The notes beneath the pieces are model-generated. The model did not search any database. It saw only the letters and a list, made by a program, of their open reading frames with translations, and was not told the DNA's origin. Positions 17,759 through 27,880 of a DNA stretch of 64,000 nt are shown here, piece after piece. The stretch is from assembly GCA_947498775.1 (NCBI GenBank), contig CANMLL010000017.1, positions 1 to 64,000 of the forward strand, read 5' to 3'. This stretch comes from an uncultured Aquimarina sp. (lineage in GTDB: Bacteria > Bacteroidota > Bacteroidia > Flavobacteriales > Flavobacteriaceae). Every line of letters begins with the position of its first letter. Position 1 is the stretch's first letter. Both the position numbers and the translations under genes were made by a program.

Positions 17759-19909
17759 ATGAAAAAAATTTCTTTTATGATTATTTTAAGTCTTCTTTTT
17801 TCCTGTAAAAAAAGAAGAATATAAATATCCAAAAATAGGTAAAGAACCGGCAACAGATGTTTATCATGGATACAAAATTCAAGATTCCTTTAGGAATTTG
17901 GAAAATCTGGAGGATCCTAAAGTAATTAAATGGCTAAAAGATCAAGAGAATTATACAAAAGGGTTTTTAGAAAAAATCCCTAATAGGAGCCATTTAATCG
18001 AAAAGCAAAAAAGTTATGATGCAAAAGAAAAATTTAAGATTTCTTATGTCAATATTACTAATAATGGTAAGTGTTTTTTATAAAACAAATGCCCGACGAA
18101 GATAAAGGCAATTTGTATTATAGATCCGATTACAAGAGTAATGATATTTTACTTTTTAAATCGGATTCTTACAAGAAAGATAACGTTATAAATTATATCA
18201 AACCTGATTGGGAAGGAAATCAAATTGCTATCGGGTTAGCAAGTCCGAATGAAGAAATCTCCGAAATAATTGTGATAGATGTTAAAAGTAGAGAAATTAC
18301 TTCTAAAGTAACTATGAACGCTGCACCATCTATGCTGAATGGTATTAATTGGTTACCAGATAACTCCGGCATTATGTACCAATACTTGCCTTCCTTTAAA
18401 ATAAATGATAAAACTTATCTTCAAAATACTAGATCGACATTATACAGGATAAATGGGGATGCCAAAGTACTTCTTTCTAAAGCCAACAATCCTGAATTAA
18501 ATATCAATGAAGAGGATTTTCCATTTGTTCATTTTAGAAATCGCTATGACTCCTATATTTTTGGTACTATAAGTGGCGTCACCTCATATCATGATACTTA
18601 CATTGCTAAATCAGCCGAAATTAATTCTAAAAATCTCAACTGGAAATTACTTTTCAAAAAAGAAGAAAAAATTTCAAAATTTTTATTGGATGGTGAAGAG
18701 CTTATATATCTTACTTCTAAAAATGCTTCTAATTTTAAAATATGTAAGGTCAATATAAGTAATCCTGATTTTGACAACCCGATAACTATAATCTCAGAAA
18801 AAAAAGATAAGGTAATTACTAATTTCGAACTTACAAGTGAAGGTTTTTTCTATACAACAATTAAAAATGGTATAGAAGTAGCTTTAAATAAGTATGAAAA
18901 CAATATAGATAAAGCAATCAAGCTACCTATGGCCTCCGGAAGGATTTCGATAATTTCACCAGAAAAAGACAGTGAAAATTTATACATAAGCCTTAGCGGT
19001 TGGGCATCTCCAGAACAGTATTTCCTATACGACTCCTCATCGGATTCCTTCAAGAATATGAACCTCTCCTCATCTGATCTTCATAAAGATTTTGAGAATA
19101 TTGCTGTTGAAGAAATAGAAGTAAAATCGCATGATGGTTCTTTAGTTCCGCTATCCTTGATTTATAATAAAAATCTAAAACTCAAAGGTGATAATTATAC
19201 TTTACTTACAGGATATGGTTCTTACGGGATTTCTTTATCTCCATACTTTTCAAGTTCCTTGTTAACATGAGTTACCGAAGGAGGAGTTCTTGCAGTTGCT
19301 CACGTAAGAGGAGGAGGTGAAAAGGGGGAGTCATGGTACAGAGAAGGACATAAAACCAAAAAACAGAATACTTGGAAAGATGCGATTGCATGTGCGGAGT
19401 TTTTAATAGATAAGGGCTATACAACAAAAGGAAAATTAGGAATGATTGGTTCAAGCGCAGCTGGAATTCTAATTGGGAGATCTATAACCGAAAGACCTGA
19501 CCTATTTAAGGTTGCTATTGCAAATGTTCCTTCAATGAATTTAATACGAAGTGAAATTCAACCCAACGGTCCCAATAGTATTAAAGAGTTTGGAACTGTA
19601 AAAGATTCAATAGAATTTAAAGCTTTGTTAGCCATGGATTCTTATCATAATATTAAACAGGATGTATGCTATCCTGCTACTTTAATTACCGCAGGTATGA
19701 AAGACTCTAGAGTTGTAGCCTGGGATCCCGCCAAATTTGCTGCTGCTCTTCAAGAGGCTAATAAATCTGATAATCCTATTCTATTTCAAGTAGATTTTGA
19801 AATTGGTCATAGCGTTATGCAAAATAAAGAAAAAAGATATTCGAAACATGCGGACTTCTTCTCTTTTGCTTTTTGGAAGATGGGGCACCCAGATTATCAA
19901 CCAGAATAA
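17759..19909 (+). pseudogene. Prolyl oligopeptidase (S9 family) lipoprotein, three lesions
   Basis: A lipoprotein signal (MKKISFMIILSLLFSC) is followed by a frame break in a run of seven A at 17807-17813. The true frame then reads EEYKYPKIGKEPATDVYHGY up to about 18066, breaks again near 18069, runs on to an in-frame TGA at 19268-19270 where a tryptophan is expected, and continues to QPE at 19909. Joined, it is a complete S9A peptidase of about 715 aa: beta-propeller, then hydrolase with the serine in IGSSAAGIL, Asp in MKDSRVV and His in EIGHSV. The catalytic residues survive, so the damage is recent or partly sequencing error. Confidence 0.88.
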
Positions 19910-20144
19910 AAGACAGAAGAAACTTTTAATCAAGTTTGCTTTTTCTAGCAAAACAGCAAAAAATAAATCCTCTTTCCATATCAGTACAAACCAAAATCCT
20001 TTTTCTTTGATATTTATAGATAACAACCAATAGCGATCTTGTTGTTAATAACGATTTTAGAATCCATATCGCAGCTACAAAAAGAAATAGTACTTTAGCA
20101 AAAAGTTAATATGAATGTCAAATCCCGATATATTTGAACAACAA

Positions 20145-21152
20145 ATGAGTACAGAAAAAGACGCAAAACTAAAGGCACTAAAACTTACCCTAGATAAATT
20201 AGATAAAGCATACGGAAAAGGAACGGTAATGAAGATGGGTGATAGTGCCGTTCAAGAGGTAGACGTGATCCCCACAGGATCCCTTGGTCTGGATTTAGCC
20301 TTGGGTGTTGGTGGCTACCCAAGAGGGCGGGTGATCGAAATCTATGGGCCAGAATCTTCTGGTAAAACGACGCTTACCTTACATGCGATCGCACAGGCAC
20401 AAAAAGCAGGTGGTATTGCGGCTTTTATCGATGCAGAACATGCTTTTGATCGCTTTTATGCCGAAAAACTAGGCGTAGATATCGAGAATTTGATTATTTC
20501 ACAACCTGATAATGGCGAGCAAGCACTAGAGATTGCCGATAATTTGATTAGATCTGGTGCTATTGATATTATTGTCATTGATTCTGTCGCTGCCCTTACA
20601 CCCAAGAGTGAGATCGAAGGTGAAATGGGAGATTCAAAAATGGGGCTTCATGCACGGTTAATGTCACAGGCACTTCGAAAACTAACAAGCTCTATAAGTA
20701 AAACCAATTGTACGGTTATTTTTATCAACCAGCTACGTGAAAAAATTGGGGTTATGTTTGGAAATCCCGAAACCACTACCGGTGGTAACGCTTTAAAGTT
20801 TTATGCTTCGGTACGCCTTGATATTCGTCGTTCTACACAAATTAAAGACAGTAATAGCGAGGTACAAGGTAATAAAACCCGTGTAAAAGTGGTAAAAAAT
20901 AAAGTTGCCCCTCCGTTTAGAACTGCAGAATTTGATATTATGTATGGTGAAGGTATTTCTAAAAATGGAGAAATTATAGATATTGGTGTAGACTATGAAA
21001 TTATCAAAAAAAGTGGCTCCTGGTTTAGCTATCAGGACACAAAACTTGGTCAGGGGCGTGATGCAGTAAAAGCACTTCTTAATGATAATCCAGAACTTAT
21101 GGAAGAACTCGAAGAGAAAATCAAAGAGGCCATAAAAATTGCAAAAGAATAG
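20145..21152 (+). CDS. recA: Recombinase RecA
   Basis: This 335-aa RecA polymerises on single-stranded DNA, drives strand exchange and triggers LexA-type self-cleavage. Walker A GPESSGKT is at 68-75; the L1/L2 region (MGLHARLMSQALRKL, FGNPETTTGGNALKFYASVRLDIRR) and the C-terminal acidic tail are present. I chose MSTEKDAKLKALKLTL at 20145 because the family begins there; an in-frame ATG at 20115 would add ten residues not typical of the family. It is single-gene with its own terminator. No SOS box is obvious upstream. Confidence 0.97.
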   Translation: MSTEKDAKLKALKLTLDKLDKAYGKGTVMKMGDSAVQEVDVIPTGSLGLDLALGVGGYPRGRVIEIYGPESSGKTTLTLHAIAQAQKAGGIAAFIDAEHAFDRFYAEKLGVDIENLIISQPDNGEQALEIADNLIRSGAIDIIVIDSVAALTPKSEIEGEMGDSKMGLHARLMSQALRKLTSSISKTNCTVIFINQLREKIGVMFGNPETTTGGNALKFYASVRLDIRRSTQIKDSNSEVQGNKTRVKVVKNKVAPPFRTAEFDIMYGEGISKNGEIIDIGVDYEIIKKSGSWFSYQDTKLGQGRDAVKALLNDNPELMEELEEKIKEAIKIAKE

Positions 21153-21173
21153 AATTTTCTTAATAAAAATCCC

Positions 21174-21214
21174 AAAATCCCGTTTTGATAACTACCAAGA
21201 CGGGATTTTTTTAT
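21174..21214 (+). terminator. Rho-independent terminator after recA
   Basis: The arms AAATCCCGTTTTG and CAAGACGGGATTT enclose an 8-nt loop and are followed by a T-run, 20 bp after the recA stop. Confidence 0.85.
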
Positions 21215-21290
21215 ACCTTAAAAGCAACCATATACCTTTCCTTACATCTTAGTAATAGGATAATTGCATTTGCCCTCAAACCCTAAAATT

Positions 21291-21719
21291 ATGAAGAAAG
21301 TAAAAATTATTTTAGCTTTTTTTCTAGCAACCATCTTTACAGGATGTTTAGACGATGATGATACCATTGCTTTTTTCTATGATGCTGTTGCTATAGAAGA
21401 AGTAACGATTCCGGATCAATTCACAAGAGGTGAAACTTATGAGATTACTGTTACTTATTTCAGACCATCTACCTGTCATTCTTTTTCAGGATTTGATTAT
21501 GATGGATTCGGCAATGAGCGAACCGTAGCCGTAATCAATGTGGTAATCAATGACCACGACACCACCTGCGAAGATCTAGAAGAAACCGACCTTATAGAAG
21601 AGTCTCTTACTTTTTTTGTTGGACAAGAAGGTTCATATATTTTCAGGTTCTGGCAAGGTAGGGATGACCAAGGTAACAATCAGTTTTTAACCATAGAGGT
21701 CCCGGTTGTTGAAATATAA
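21291..21719 (+). CDS. Small lipoprotein of unknown function
   Basis: This 142-aa protein starts at ATG 21291 with a lipoprotein signal (MKKVKIILAFFLATIFTGC), lipobox FTGC. The mature part is rich in Asp, Glu and Thr, with two further cysteines and an all-beta look (YEITVTYFRP, YIFRFWQG), compatible with a small Ig-like fold on the outer membrane. I do not recognise the family. A frame starting at 21264 adds nine residues ahead of the signal and is less likely. It lies 24 bp upstream of the ECF sigma gene and may be co-transcribed with it. Confidence 0.75.
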   Translation: MKKVKIILAFFLATIFTGCLDDDDTIAFFYDAVAIEEVTIPDQFTRGETYEITVTYFRPSTCHSFSGFDYDGFGNERTVAVINVVINDHDTTCEDLEETDLIEESLTFFVGQEGSYIFRFWQGRDDQGNNQFLTIEVPVVEI

Positions 21720-21743
21720 GTATACAAATCAAAATTGTAGTTA

Positions 21744-22295
21744 GTGGGTTTAGACCAACTCATAAAAAAATGCAAGAAAAATAACGCTGAGGCGCAGGAG
21801 CAATTGTATCGAATGTTTAGTGGCAAATTATTTTCTATTTGCTTAAAATATTCTAATGATTACCCTAGCGCCGAAGATACGTTACAGGATGCGTTTATAA
21901 CAATTTTTGAAAAAATAACACAATATAAACACAAAGGCTCTTTTGAAGGATGGATGAAACGAATAACCATAAATACAGCTTTACAAAAATACCGAAAGCA
22001 AAAGGTTTTTGACATCATTAATGAAGAGCAAATTGAAGAAATTGAAGTAGAGATCAATGAAGAAGAAGTCTCGTTAGACTATCTTTTACAAATCATTCAG
22101 CAATTACCTGATCGATATCGATTGGTGTTTAATCTTTATGTTTTAGACGGTTATTCGCATAAAGAAATTGCCGAAATGTTAGAAATCTCTATAGGAACAT
22201 CCAAGTCTAATTTGGCTCGGGCAAGAAATATTTTAAAAAACAAACTTGAAACCAAGCAAGAACCTTGTGTTCGAGCAATCGATCAACAAAGATGA
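21744..22295 (+). CDS. ECF-type RNA polymerase sigma-70 factor
   Basis: This 183-aa factor begins with GTG. Region 2 shows YPSAEDTLQDAFITIFEKI and a FEGWMKRITINTALQKYRK segment; region 4 shows LPDRYRLVFNLYVLDGYSHKEIAEMLEISIGTSKSNLARAR. It overlaps the next gene by an ATGA start/stop junction, so the following membrane protein is almost certainly its cognate anti-sigma partner. The target promoters are not visible in this window. Confidence 0.92.
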   Translation: MGLDQLIKKCKKNNAEAQEQLYRMFSGKLFSICLKYSNDYPSAEDTLQDAFITIFEKITQYKHKGSFEGWMKRITINTALQKYRKQKVFDIINEEQIEEIEVEINEEEVSLDYLLQIIQQLPDRYRLVFNLYVLDGYSHKEIAEMLEISIGTSKSNLARARNILKNKLETKQEPCVRAIDQQR

Positions 22296-23878
22296 ATGAT
22301 AAAAAAAATATAGACCGATTATTTCAGGAGAAGTTCAAAGATTTTGAAGCTACTCCTAATGAGGCTGTCTGGGAAAAAATAAAGGCCCGTCAACATCAAA
22401 AAAAGAAGCAAGTCGTATTCTTGCCTTTTTGGTATAGAGCAGCTGGTGTGGCCGCCTTACTAGCAGTTATCTTTACCATTGCATATTATTCAGGAGGTAT
22501 CAATACTACCCCCGAAGATATTGTTTTGGAAGATATTAAGATTCCCGACACACAAAAGCCCTTAACGCCAAACAACCAGGTTAATGACCCAAATAAGCAG
22601 GATGCATTATCTTCTTCAAACGAACAAGAGGAAGAGAAGCCTGTTTCTGGTGATCACACAGATCAAAATCCATCCAACTACATAGATATCACTAACGTTC
22701 CCAAAATATTTGATGACATCCAAAAAGCCACAGCAACTGGTTCTGAAAAAAATCCTATTGAACCTGTAATCAAAGAAAAATCTGAAACGGCTACCAAGGA
22801 AACTATACTTGCAGACAATACCAAAGATCAATATATCAAAACTAATAGTTCTGCTTACCAAAAAGAGAAGGATCTAATTCAGAAAAATATAGAACATGAT
22901 AAGATTGCCCATAATCGTGAAAATACTGAAGTGAAACCAGAAAAAGAAAACTCATTTTTAGAACAACCTATTCAAAAAAGAGACGATAAACAAATTGGTG
23001 TTGCTAAAACCAATGCTAATACAAAGCCAGAGAAAAACCTTAAAAATGTAGAGGAAACCACACAAAAAGATCCCTCTTTGGATGAAGCAAACAAAAAGTC
23101 AATTTTTGACGCCATGCATAAGGAAGAGGCCATAGTTGAGGAAGAACAGGCAATAAAAAAATGGAATATTGCTCCCAATATTGCTCCGGTTTATTATAAT
23201 TCTTTCGGAGATGGGTCTTCTATTGATCCGCAATTTGCAGATAACACCAAAAATGGACAGGTAAACCTAAGTTATGGTGTACAGGTCTCCTATAATCTAA
23301 ATGAAAGATTAAGTGTGCGATCCGGTGTAAACAAAGTAGACCTGAGCTACGGTACACAAGATGTAGGGTTCTCTGCTTCTAGTATTGCTAGTCAAAATCT
23401 ACAAAGTATAAATTACAATTCGAATGCTGAAGCTATTTTAGTTTCAGATATTGGTTCAAACCAGAATGAGTCTGCTGCTAATGATTTTAATAGATTGGCT
23501 ATCAGTCAAACCCAAAACGAAGGGTTGTTAAATCAGCGTATTGGCTATATAGAGGTTCCTTTGGAAATGAAGTACGCCTTGGTAAACAAAAAGTTAGGCG
23601 TAAATATGATTGGTGGAGTTAGCACCCTGTTTCTGCAAGATAATGAGGTCTCTGTATTGGCAGGAGATTTTGAAACGACCATCGGAGAAGCCAATAATTT
23701 AAATGAAGTAAGTTTTACCGGCAATATTGGCGTAGGAGTTGATTATAAATTATCTGATCAGTTTATAATCAATCTAGAACCAATTTTTAAATATCAATTT
23801 AATGGGTTTAGCGGTAATACCGAAAACTTTAGGCCTTATTATTTTGGTGTATACACTGGGGTGAGTATAAAGTTTTGA
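22292..23878 (+). CDS. Anti-sigma-like membrane protein with C-terminal beta-barrel
   Basis: This 528-aa protein starts at the ATG overlapping the sigma stop. Residues 1-40 are a cytosolic, charged segment (NIDRLFQEKFKDFEATPNEAVWEKI) typical of Bacteroidota anti-sigma factors; 46-66 form one transmembrane helix; then about 230 residues of low-complexity, charged linker; and from about 290 a PorT-like outer-membrane barrel ending in the aromatic GVYTGVSIKF. I infer an inner-membrane anchor whose long periplasmic linker reaches the outer membrane, sensing envelope state for the sigma factor. A wider frame from 22265 would overlap sigma more and is unlikely. Confidence 0.8.
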   Translation: MNDKKNIDRLFQEKFKDFEATPNEAVWEKIKARQHQKKKQVVFLPFWYRAAGVAALLAVIFTIAYYSGGINTTPEDIVLEDIKIPDTQKPLTPNNQVNDPNKQDALSSSNEQEEEKPVSGDHTDQNPSNYIDITNVPKIFDDIQKATATGSEKNPIEPVIKEKSETATKETILADNTKDQYIKTNSSAYQKEKDLIQKNIEHDKIAHNRENTEVKPEKENSFLEQPIQKRDDKQIGVAKTNANTKPEKNLKNVEETTQKDPSLDEANKKSIFDAMHKEEAIVEEEQAIKKWNIAPNIAPVYYNSFGDGSSIDPQFADNTKNGQVNLSYGVQVSYNLNERLSVRSGVNKVDLSYGTQDVGFSASSIASQNLQSINYNSNAEAILVSDIGSNQNESAANDFNRLAISQTQNEGLLNQRIGYIEVPLEMKYALVNKKLGVNMIGGVSTLFLQDNEVSVLAGDFETTIGEANNLNEVSFTGNIGVGVDYKLSDQFIINLEPIFKYQFNGFSGNTENFRPYYFGVYTGVSIKF

Positions 23879-23968
23879 TAGCGTATATATAACAATTTTT
23901 AGTTGGTTAGGAGTTATTGCCAAGCCATAGGTAATGATGAGCAAAGCCGTTCCTGATAAGGAGCGGTT

Positions 23969-24718
23969 TTATTTTTTTCTATTAAGATCCTCCTGTAGCG
24001 TCTCTAAAATAATATTTCGCGTTTTTTCCTTTAATTCTTTTTTATTTTCTTGGGTTAATCCTGCAGTTGGAATTTCTTTATGAATATGTGCTCTCATTCT
24101 TCCTGGTCCACCGCTAAAAAACAGATATGAAAATCGTTTTTTATTATCAAAAAAGGTTAATGGCAGTATTGGGATCTGATGATCAATAGCAAGTCTAAAT
24201 GCACCATCCTTAAATTCATCTAAAACCATAGATTGATCTTCGGGAACACCCCCTTCTGGGAAAATACAAATACTTGTACCATCATGCAATCTGGCATGGG
24301 CACGATCAAAAACCTCTTTTCGGCTTCTTTGGCTCCTGCGATCTACTAATATGCAGGTGCGTTTATAGAAAAAACCAAAAATCGGAATCTTTGCCAACTC
24401 TTTCTTCCCCACAAAAACAAAGGGATGCTTTACACAATGCAGCATAAACATAATATCGGTCATCGAGGTGTGATTAGCCACCACCATATAACTTTTGTCA
24501 AGATCTGGTCTAGCTTCTCTACTTATTTTTGGAACAAACCCCATCCCGTATAACACAATTCTAGCCCAAAACCTGGCCACAGCAAAAAACTGTGGATACC
24601 ACTGCTCTCTTGAGGTTAGCACCAACAAAACAGGAAACATAATTATGATCGGAACCCCCATAAGTACATAAAACCATATACGCCAGAGCAGAATCAATAT
24701 TTTTTTCAAAATTGACAT
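23969..24718 (-). CDS. 1-acyl-sn-glycerol-3-phosphate acyltransferase (PlsC-like)
   Basis: This 249-aa membrane-associated acyltransferase adds the second acyl chain in phosphatidic acid synthesis. The catalytic HTSMTD (His83-Asp88) and the substrate motif FPEGG (153-157) are both intact, with two hydrophobic stretches in the first 60 residues. I start at the ATG at 24718 (MSILKKILILLWRIW); the frame extends to 24850 but that extension is not family-like. It is monocistronic and convergent with the sigma/anti-sigma operon. Confidence 0.92.
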   Translation of the reverse strand: MSILKKILILLWRIWFYVLMGVPIIIMFPVLLVLTSREQWYPQFFAVARFWARIVLYGMGFVPKISREARPDLDKSYMVVANHTSMTDIMFMLHCVKHPFVFVGKKELAKIPIFGFFYKRTCILVDRRSQRSRKEVFDRAHARLHDGTSICIFPEGGVPEDQSMVLDEFKDGAFRLAIDHQIPILPLTFFDNKKRFSYLFFSGGPGRMRAHIHKEIPTAGLTQENKKELKEKTRNIILETLQEDLNRKK

Positions 24719-24980
24719 GACCCCAAAAATACACAATTGGTTCGAGCTATATAAAAAAGCAGTGATGAGTTCATAAAAAAAATTACCTTTGCGGGAAAAG
24801 CATGATCTTGTGTAAGCAGTATCGAGTAAACAGTAAATGCTCGACAGCATAGCCCTATGCTACGGTTTATTTTTATTTTGAAATTGAGGTGAAAAAAGAA
24901 CATTTTATCCCAGTAAATTCAAACAACAAATCGTCTTAGCTAAAGCACAAGGTATAAATGACAATATAGATCAATTTATT

Positions 24981-25949
24981 ATGTCCAGAATTCTAACAGG
25001 CGTACAAAGTACAGGAACTCCACATTTAGGAAACCTATTGGGTGCCATTATCCCAGCAATCGAAATGGCAAATCAGCCTGAAAATGAGTCTTTTCTGTTT
25101 ATTGCAGATATGCACTCACTCACGCAGATCAAAGATGCCAAAACCCTAAGAGAGAACACCTACTCTACTGCCGCTACCTGGTTGGCCTTTGGACTCGACA
25201 TAGATAAAACTTTTTTTTATCGACAAAGTGATATCCCACAAGTTACAGAGTTGTCATGGTATCTAAGCTGCTTTTTTCCGTATCAACGATTAACATTGGC
25301 ACATTCGTTTAAAGATAAGGCAGACCGTTTGGAGGATGTAAATGCAGGCTTGTTTACATATCCAATGCTTATGGCGGCAGATATTTTATTGTATGATGCC
25401 GAAATTGTACCTGTAGGAAAGGATCAATTACAACATCTCGAGATGACTCGTGATGTAGTTTCAAGAATGCATACCCAAGTAGGTGAAGTTTTTGTGATCC
25501 CCGAAGCACAGGTACAAAAAGAAACCATGTATGTACCAGGAACCGATGGTAGTAAAATGAGCAAGTCTAAAGGAAATATCATTAATCTCTTTTTACCAGA
25601 TAAAAAATTACGCAAACAGATCATGTCTATCGAGACCGATAGTACTCCGCTAGAGGAACCAAAAGATCCAGATACTTGTAACGTATTTGCCTTGTACAAG
25701 CTAGTTGCAAACCCAGATCAAGAAGCCCAAATGCGAAAAAATTATACGGGTGGCAATTATGGATATGGCCATGCCAAACAAGCTTTGTTCGAATTGCTGA
25801 TCGAAAAATTTGCTAAAGAACGTGAACGTTATAACTACTACATGGCAAATCTGAATGAAGTAGACGATGCGCTTGCTATTGGTGCCAAAAAAGCAGCAAA
25901 AATTGCTAATGAAGTTCTGGCAAGAGTACGTGAGAAAGTTGGGTATTAG
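24981..25949 (+). CDS. trpS: Tryptophan--tRNA ligase
   Basis: This 322-aa class I aminoacyl-tRNA synthetase charges tRNA-Trp. The HIGH-like motif PHLG is at 14-17 (GTPHLGNLLGAI) and KMSKS lies at about 192-196 in GTDGSKMSKSKGN. Length and layout are normal for bacterial TrpRS. It is divergent from the acyltransferase gene and has no partner. Confidence 0.97.
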   Translation: MSRILTGVQSTGTPHLGNLLGAIIPAIEMANQPENESFLFIADMHSLTQIKDAKTLRENTYSTAATWLAFGLDIDKTFFYRQSDIPQVTELSWYLSCFFPYQRLTLAHSFKDKADRLEDVNAGLFTYPMLMAADILLYDAEIVPVGKDQLQHLEMTRDVVSRMHTQVGEVFVIPEAQVQKETMYVPGTDGSKMSKSKGNIINLFLPDKKLRKQIMSIETDSTPLEEPKDPDTCNVFALYKLVANPDQEAQMRKNYTGGNYGYGHAKQALFELLIEKFAKERERYNYYMANLNEVDDALAIGAKKAAKIANEVLARVREKVGY

Positions 25950-26448
25950 TTAGTTGATGATTGATGACGTTAGCAGGAAAAATCATCATTTTTAAAACCT
26001 TACTTCTACCAATCATTTTTGATAGCAATAGTATAATATCACTAACTATGTATCTATCATTAGATCTCATCCTAGCATATTTACACGAGGTTTTAGATAA
26101 AAAAACCGGTGCCAAGATCTTTCTGTTGATTTTGGAATCTGATGTTTTTTGAAGTTACCTCTCTTAGAAAACAACAAAAAACTTTCTTTTTGCAACAAAT
26201 ATGCCCGTTTTTAAAAAACACAAAAAAACCTTTACAAGCCTTCATGCATACTGGGTTAACAAACACGTATTCATTTTTTCTTAAAAAAATTTAAAAAAAA
26301 TTTTAGTTTGTGCTTTATCTACTTATTCCAAGCATAGCAAGGTTTTGAAGCTTCATTTGTATTAAAAATTGCTTCTCCTATGTGGATTTCCGTAACATCT
26401 GTATTTATTTTCTTTTTAGTTTGCAGCCGGGAAAACAATAGTTGCCAA

Positions 26449-26528
26449 AAGAGATGTAAACAATCTCTTAAGTAACTAAAAGTATCATGAGGATAAACCT
26501 AAAAAATAGGTTTATCCGATTGTTACTT
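26449..26528 (+). ncRNA. Candidate structured RNA, family unknown
   Basis: Two adjoining stem structures are visible: AAGAGAT/ATCTCTT (26449-26469), then AAGTAAC (26470-26476) pairing with GTTACTT (26522-26528) around an inner perfect stem GGATAAACCT/AGGTTTATCC (26491-26517). The strand is assigned only from the position of the hairpin downstream at 26674. It may be part of a longer transcript such as a flavobacterial 6S-type RNA; I cannot confirm that. Confidence 0.4.
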
Positions 26529-26673
26529 GATCCCAAAAATCATTAATCATAAATTTCTTTTGTTATATGGATATAGCCTCCTAATCCCAATTGAAAAATA
26601 GATGTCTTTTACTGGTCCGTTTTTTAGTGAGCCCCCCTCATTTTCACATTGTGTAAGTAACGGTCGGTAAAGA

Positions 26674-26706
26674 CAACAAAGCCTGTGCATTTGCACGGGC
26701 TTTGTT
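26674..26706 (+). terminator. Strong hairpin, possible bidirectional terminator
   Basis: A near-perfect 15-bp stem (AACAAAGCCTGTGCA against TGCACGGGCTTTGTT, one G-U pair). It lacks a long T-run, so termination is likely but not certain. Confidence 0.5.
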
Positions 26707-27023
26707 AACTAAACTACACTGCACTAAAAGCATGTAGGTTTTCTAACTAAGGAATGAAATTTCTATAAACAAGTGCGCAGTAAGCAGTTTTCAGTTTCAG
26801 TAAAGAACCTCGGGGCAAGCCCAAAGGGCATTTGTAAGAAACTGATTTTTGATTTCGAGGCAAGCTCACGAGGCATTTAAATCTCGATTATCGAGTAAAT
26901 GCATTAAAGCGCATAGTTTTAACTGTTTTTGAGACGAATAAAAAGCTTTTGAAACCAAAAATCCCCAAGGCAGAGCCTAGAGGGATTCTTTCGGATTATT
27001 GAAGTGATTTAAACTTTTTTCAA

Positions 27024-27518
27024 TTAGTTAGCAATTAACTCTTGCTGAACCTTAGCATAAATAAACCTAAGTTTTGTTTTTGGCCCCAAATCTTTGTCAT
27101 GATATATCATATTAACGATCAGATCTCCTTTTTCTATCGTTACCGTAGCGCCTTTAACAGAGAGCGCATTGTTATTGTCATACATAAAAAGGTACTTCCC
27201 ATTGGCACTTTTTTCCCAATCTCCCTTTGTATCTTGACTATCTTTGGCACATTCTCCTATTATAATTGAATCTTCATAATAGCTTTTCTCAATAAACCTA
27301 CCTGTGCTAAAAATCTCTAAAGTTGTTGCCTTATCACATGTAGACAACGGAAATTCTTTAAGCGGTGTATCTTCTCCTTCATTATTGTATTCTTTTTTTA
27401 ATGTCCAGGTACCAGAAATAGTAACCTCTGGTGTATCTGCACCACTGCTTCCACAAGAATAAAATATCAATCCTAGTGCGACAAATCGTGCCGCATAAGT
27501 AAGTAAAAGTTTCTTCAT
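27024..27518 (-). CDS. Lipocalin-like lipoprotein
   Basis: This 164-aa protein starts at ATG 27518 with a lipoprotein-type signal (MKKLLLTYAARFVALGLIFYSC), lipobox YSC. The mature part begins with ISGTWTLKKEYN and has an eight-strand beta layout (GRFIEKSYYED, GDWEKSANGKYLFMYDN, YHDKDLGPKTKLRFIYAK) like the lipocalin-like and DUF4488-type lipoproteins of Bacteroidota. Ligand and role are unknown. It is monocistronic. Confidence 0.75.
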   Translation of the reverse strand: MKKLLLTYAARFVALGLIFYSCGSSGADTPEVTISGTWTLKKEYNNEGEDTPLKEFPLSTCDKATTLEIFSTGRFIEKSYYEDSIIIGECAKDSQDTKGDWEKSANGKYLFMYDNNNALSVKGATVTIEKGDLIVNMIYHDKDLGPKTKLRFIYAKVQQELIAN

Positions 27519-27533
27519 ATGTTGTATTTCCAA

Positions 27534-27805
27534 TTACAGATACAAAAGTCTGTAAAAATCCTACTATTAACAAATTTTTAACGTTAAAATGTGTATTTAA
27601 GCGTTAAAAATAGTCTTTTTATCGATTTTCTGTTTTTGAATTAATACTCAAAACACCACTTTTTTGTATAAAATCTTGCCAAGCATTTTCAGATTAACCT
27701 AAAACATTAGCAAACTCAGACTGAAGACCTTCAATTACTGAGATTTCATCATTCAGACAATTAGAACCTGCCCTATTTAAGAAATTGATTAAATGAAATT
27801 TTTGA
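27534..27805. other. Intergenic spacer with possible coding remnant
   Basis: On the minus strand a 37-codon open stretch without a start codon (about 27695-27805) ends with SVIEGLQSEFANVLG and a stop. It reads like the C-terminus of a lost gene but matches nothing I know. Confidence 0.3.
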
Positions 27806-27840
27806 AACTAAAATATTAGTTCAAACTAAATATTTAGTTT
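27806..27840. promoter_or_regulatory. Tandem operator dyads for the BlaI-type repressor
   Basis: Two dyads sit side by side: AACTAAAATATTAGTT at 27806-27821 and the perfect 18-bp palindrome AAACTAAATATTTAGTTT at 27823-27840. They lie 41 bp upstream of the repressor gene. The spacing and sequence style resemble BlaI/MecI operators, so autoregulation of the pair is likely. Confidence 0.7.
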
Positions 27841-27880
27841 ATATTAGCATCAAATTTACATTAAAACAGATTCTAATCTT

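Larger units (their letters stand above)
25950..27023. other. Long intergenic region with candidate RNA, hairpin and repeats
   Basis: No protein-coding gene is convincing. It contains a structured-RNA candidate (26449-26528), a strong hairpin (26674-26706), and at about 26800-26905 two related copies of a short repeat, GGCAAGCCCAAAGGGCATTT and GGCAAGCTCACGAGGCATTT. The second is next to a CTCGATTATCGAG palindrome. Confidence 0.5.

Noticed and set aside
18071..19270. Stand-alone 399-aa protein
   Set aside because: It is the middle part of the interrupted S9 peptidase; the preceding and following frames complete the same protein.
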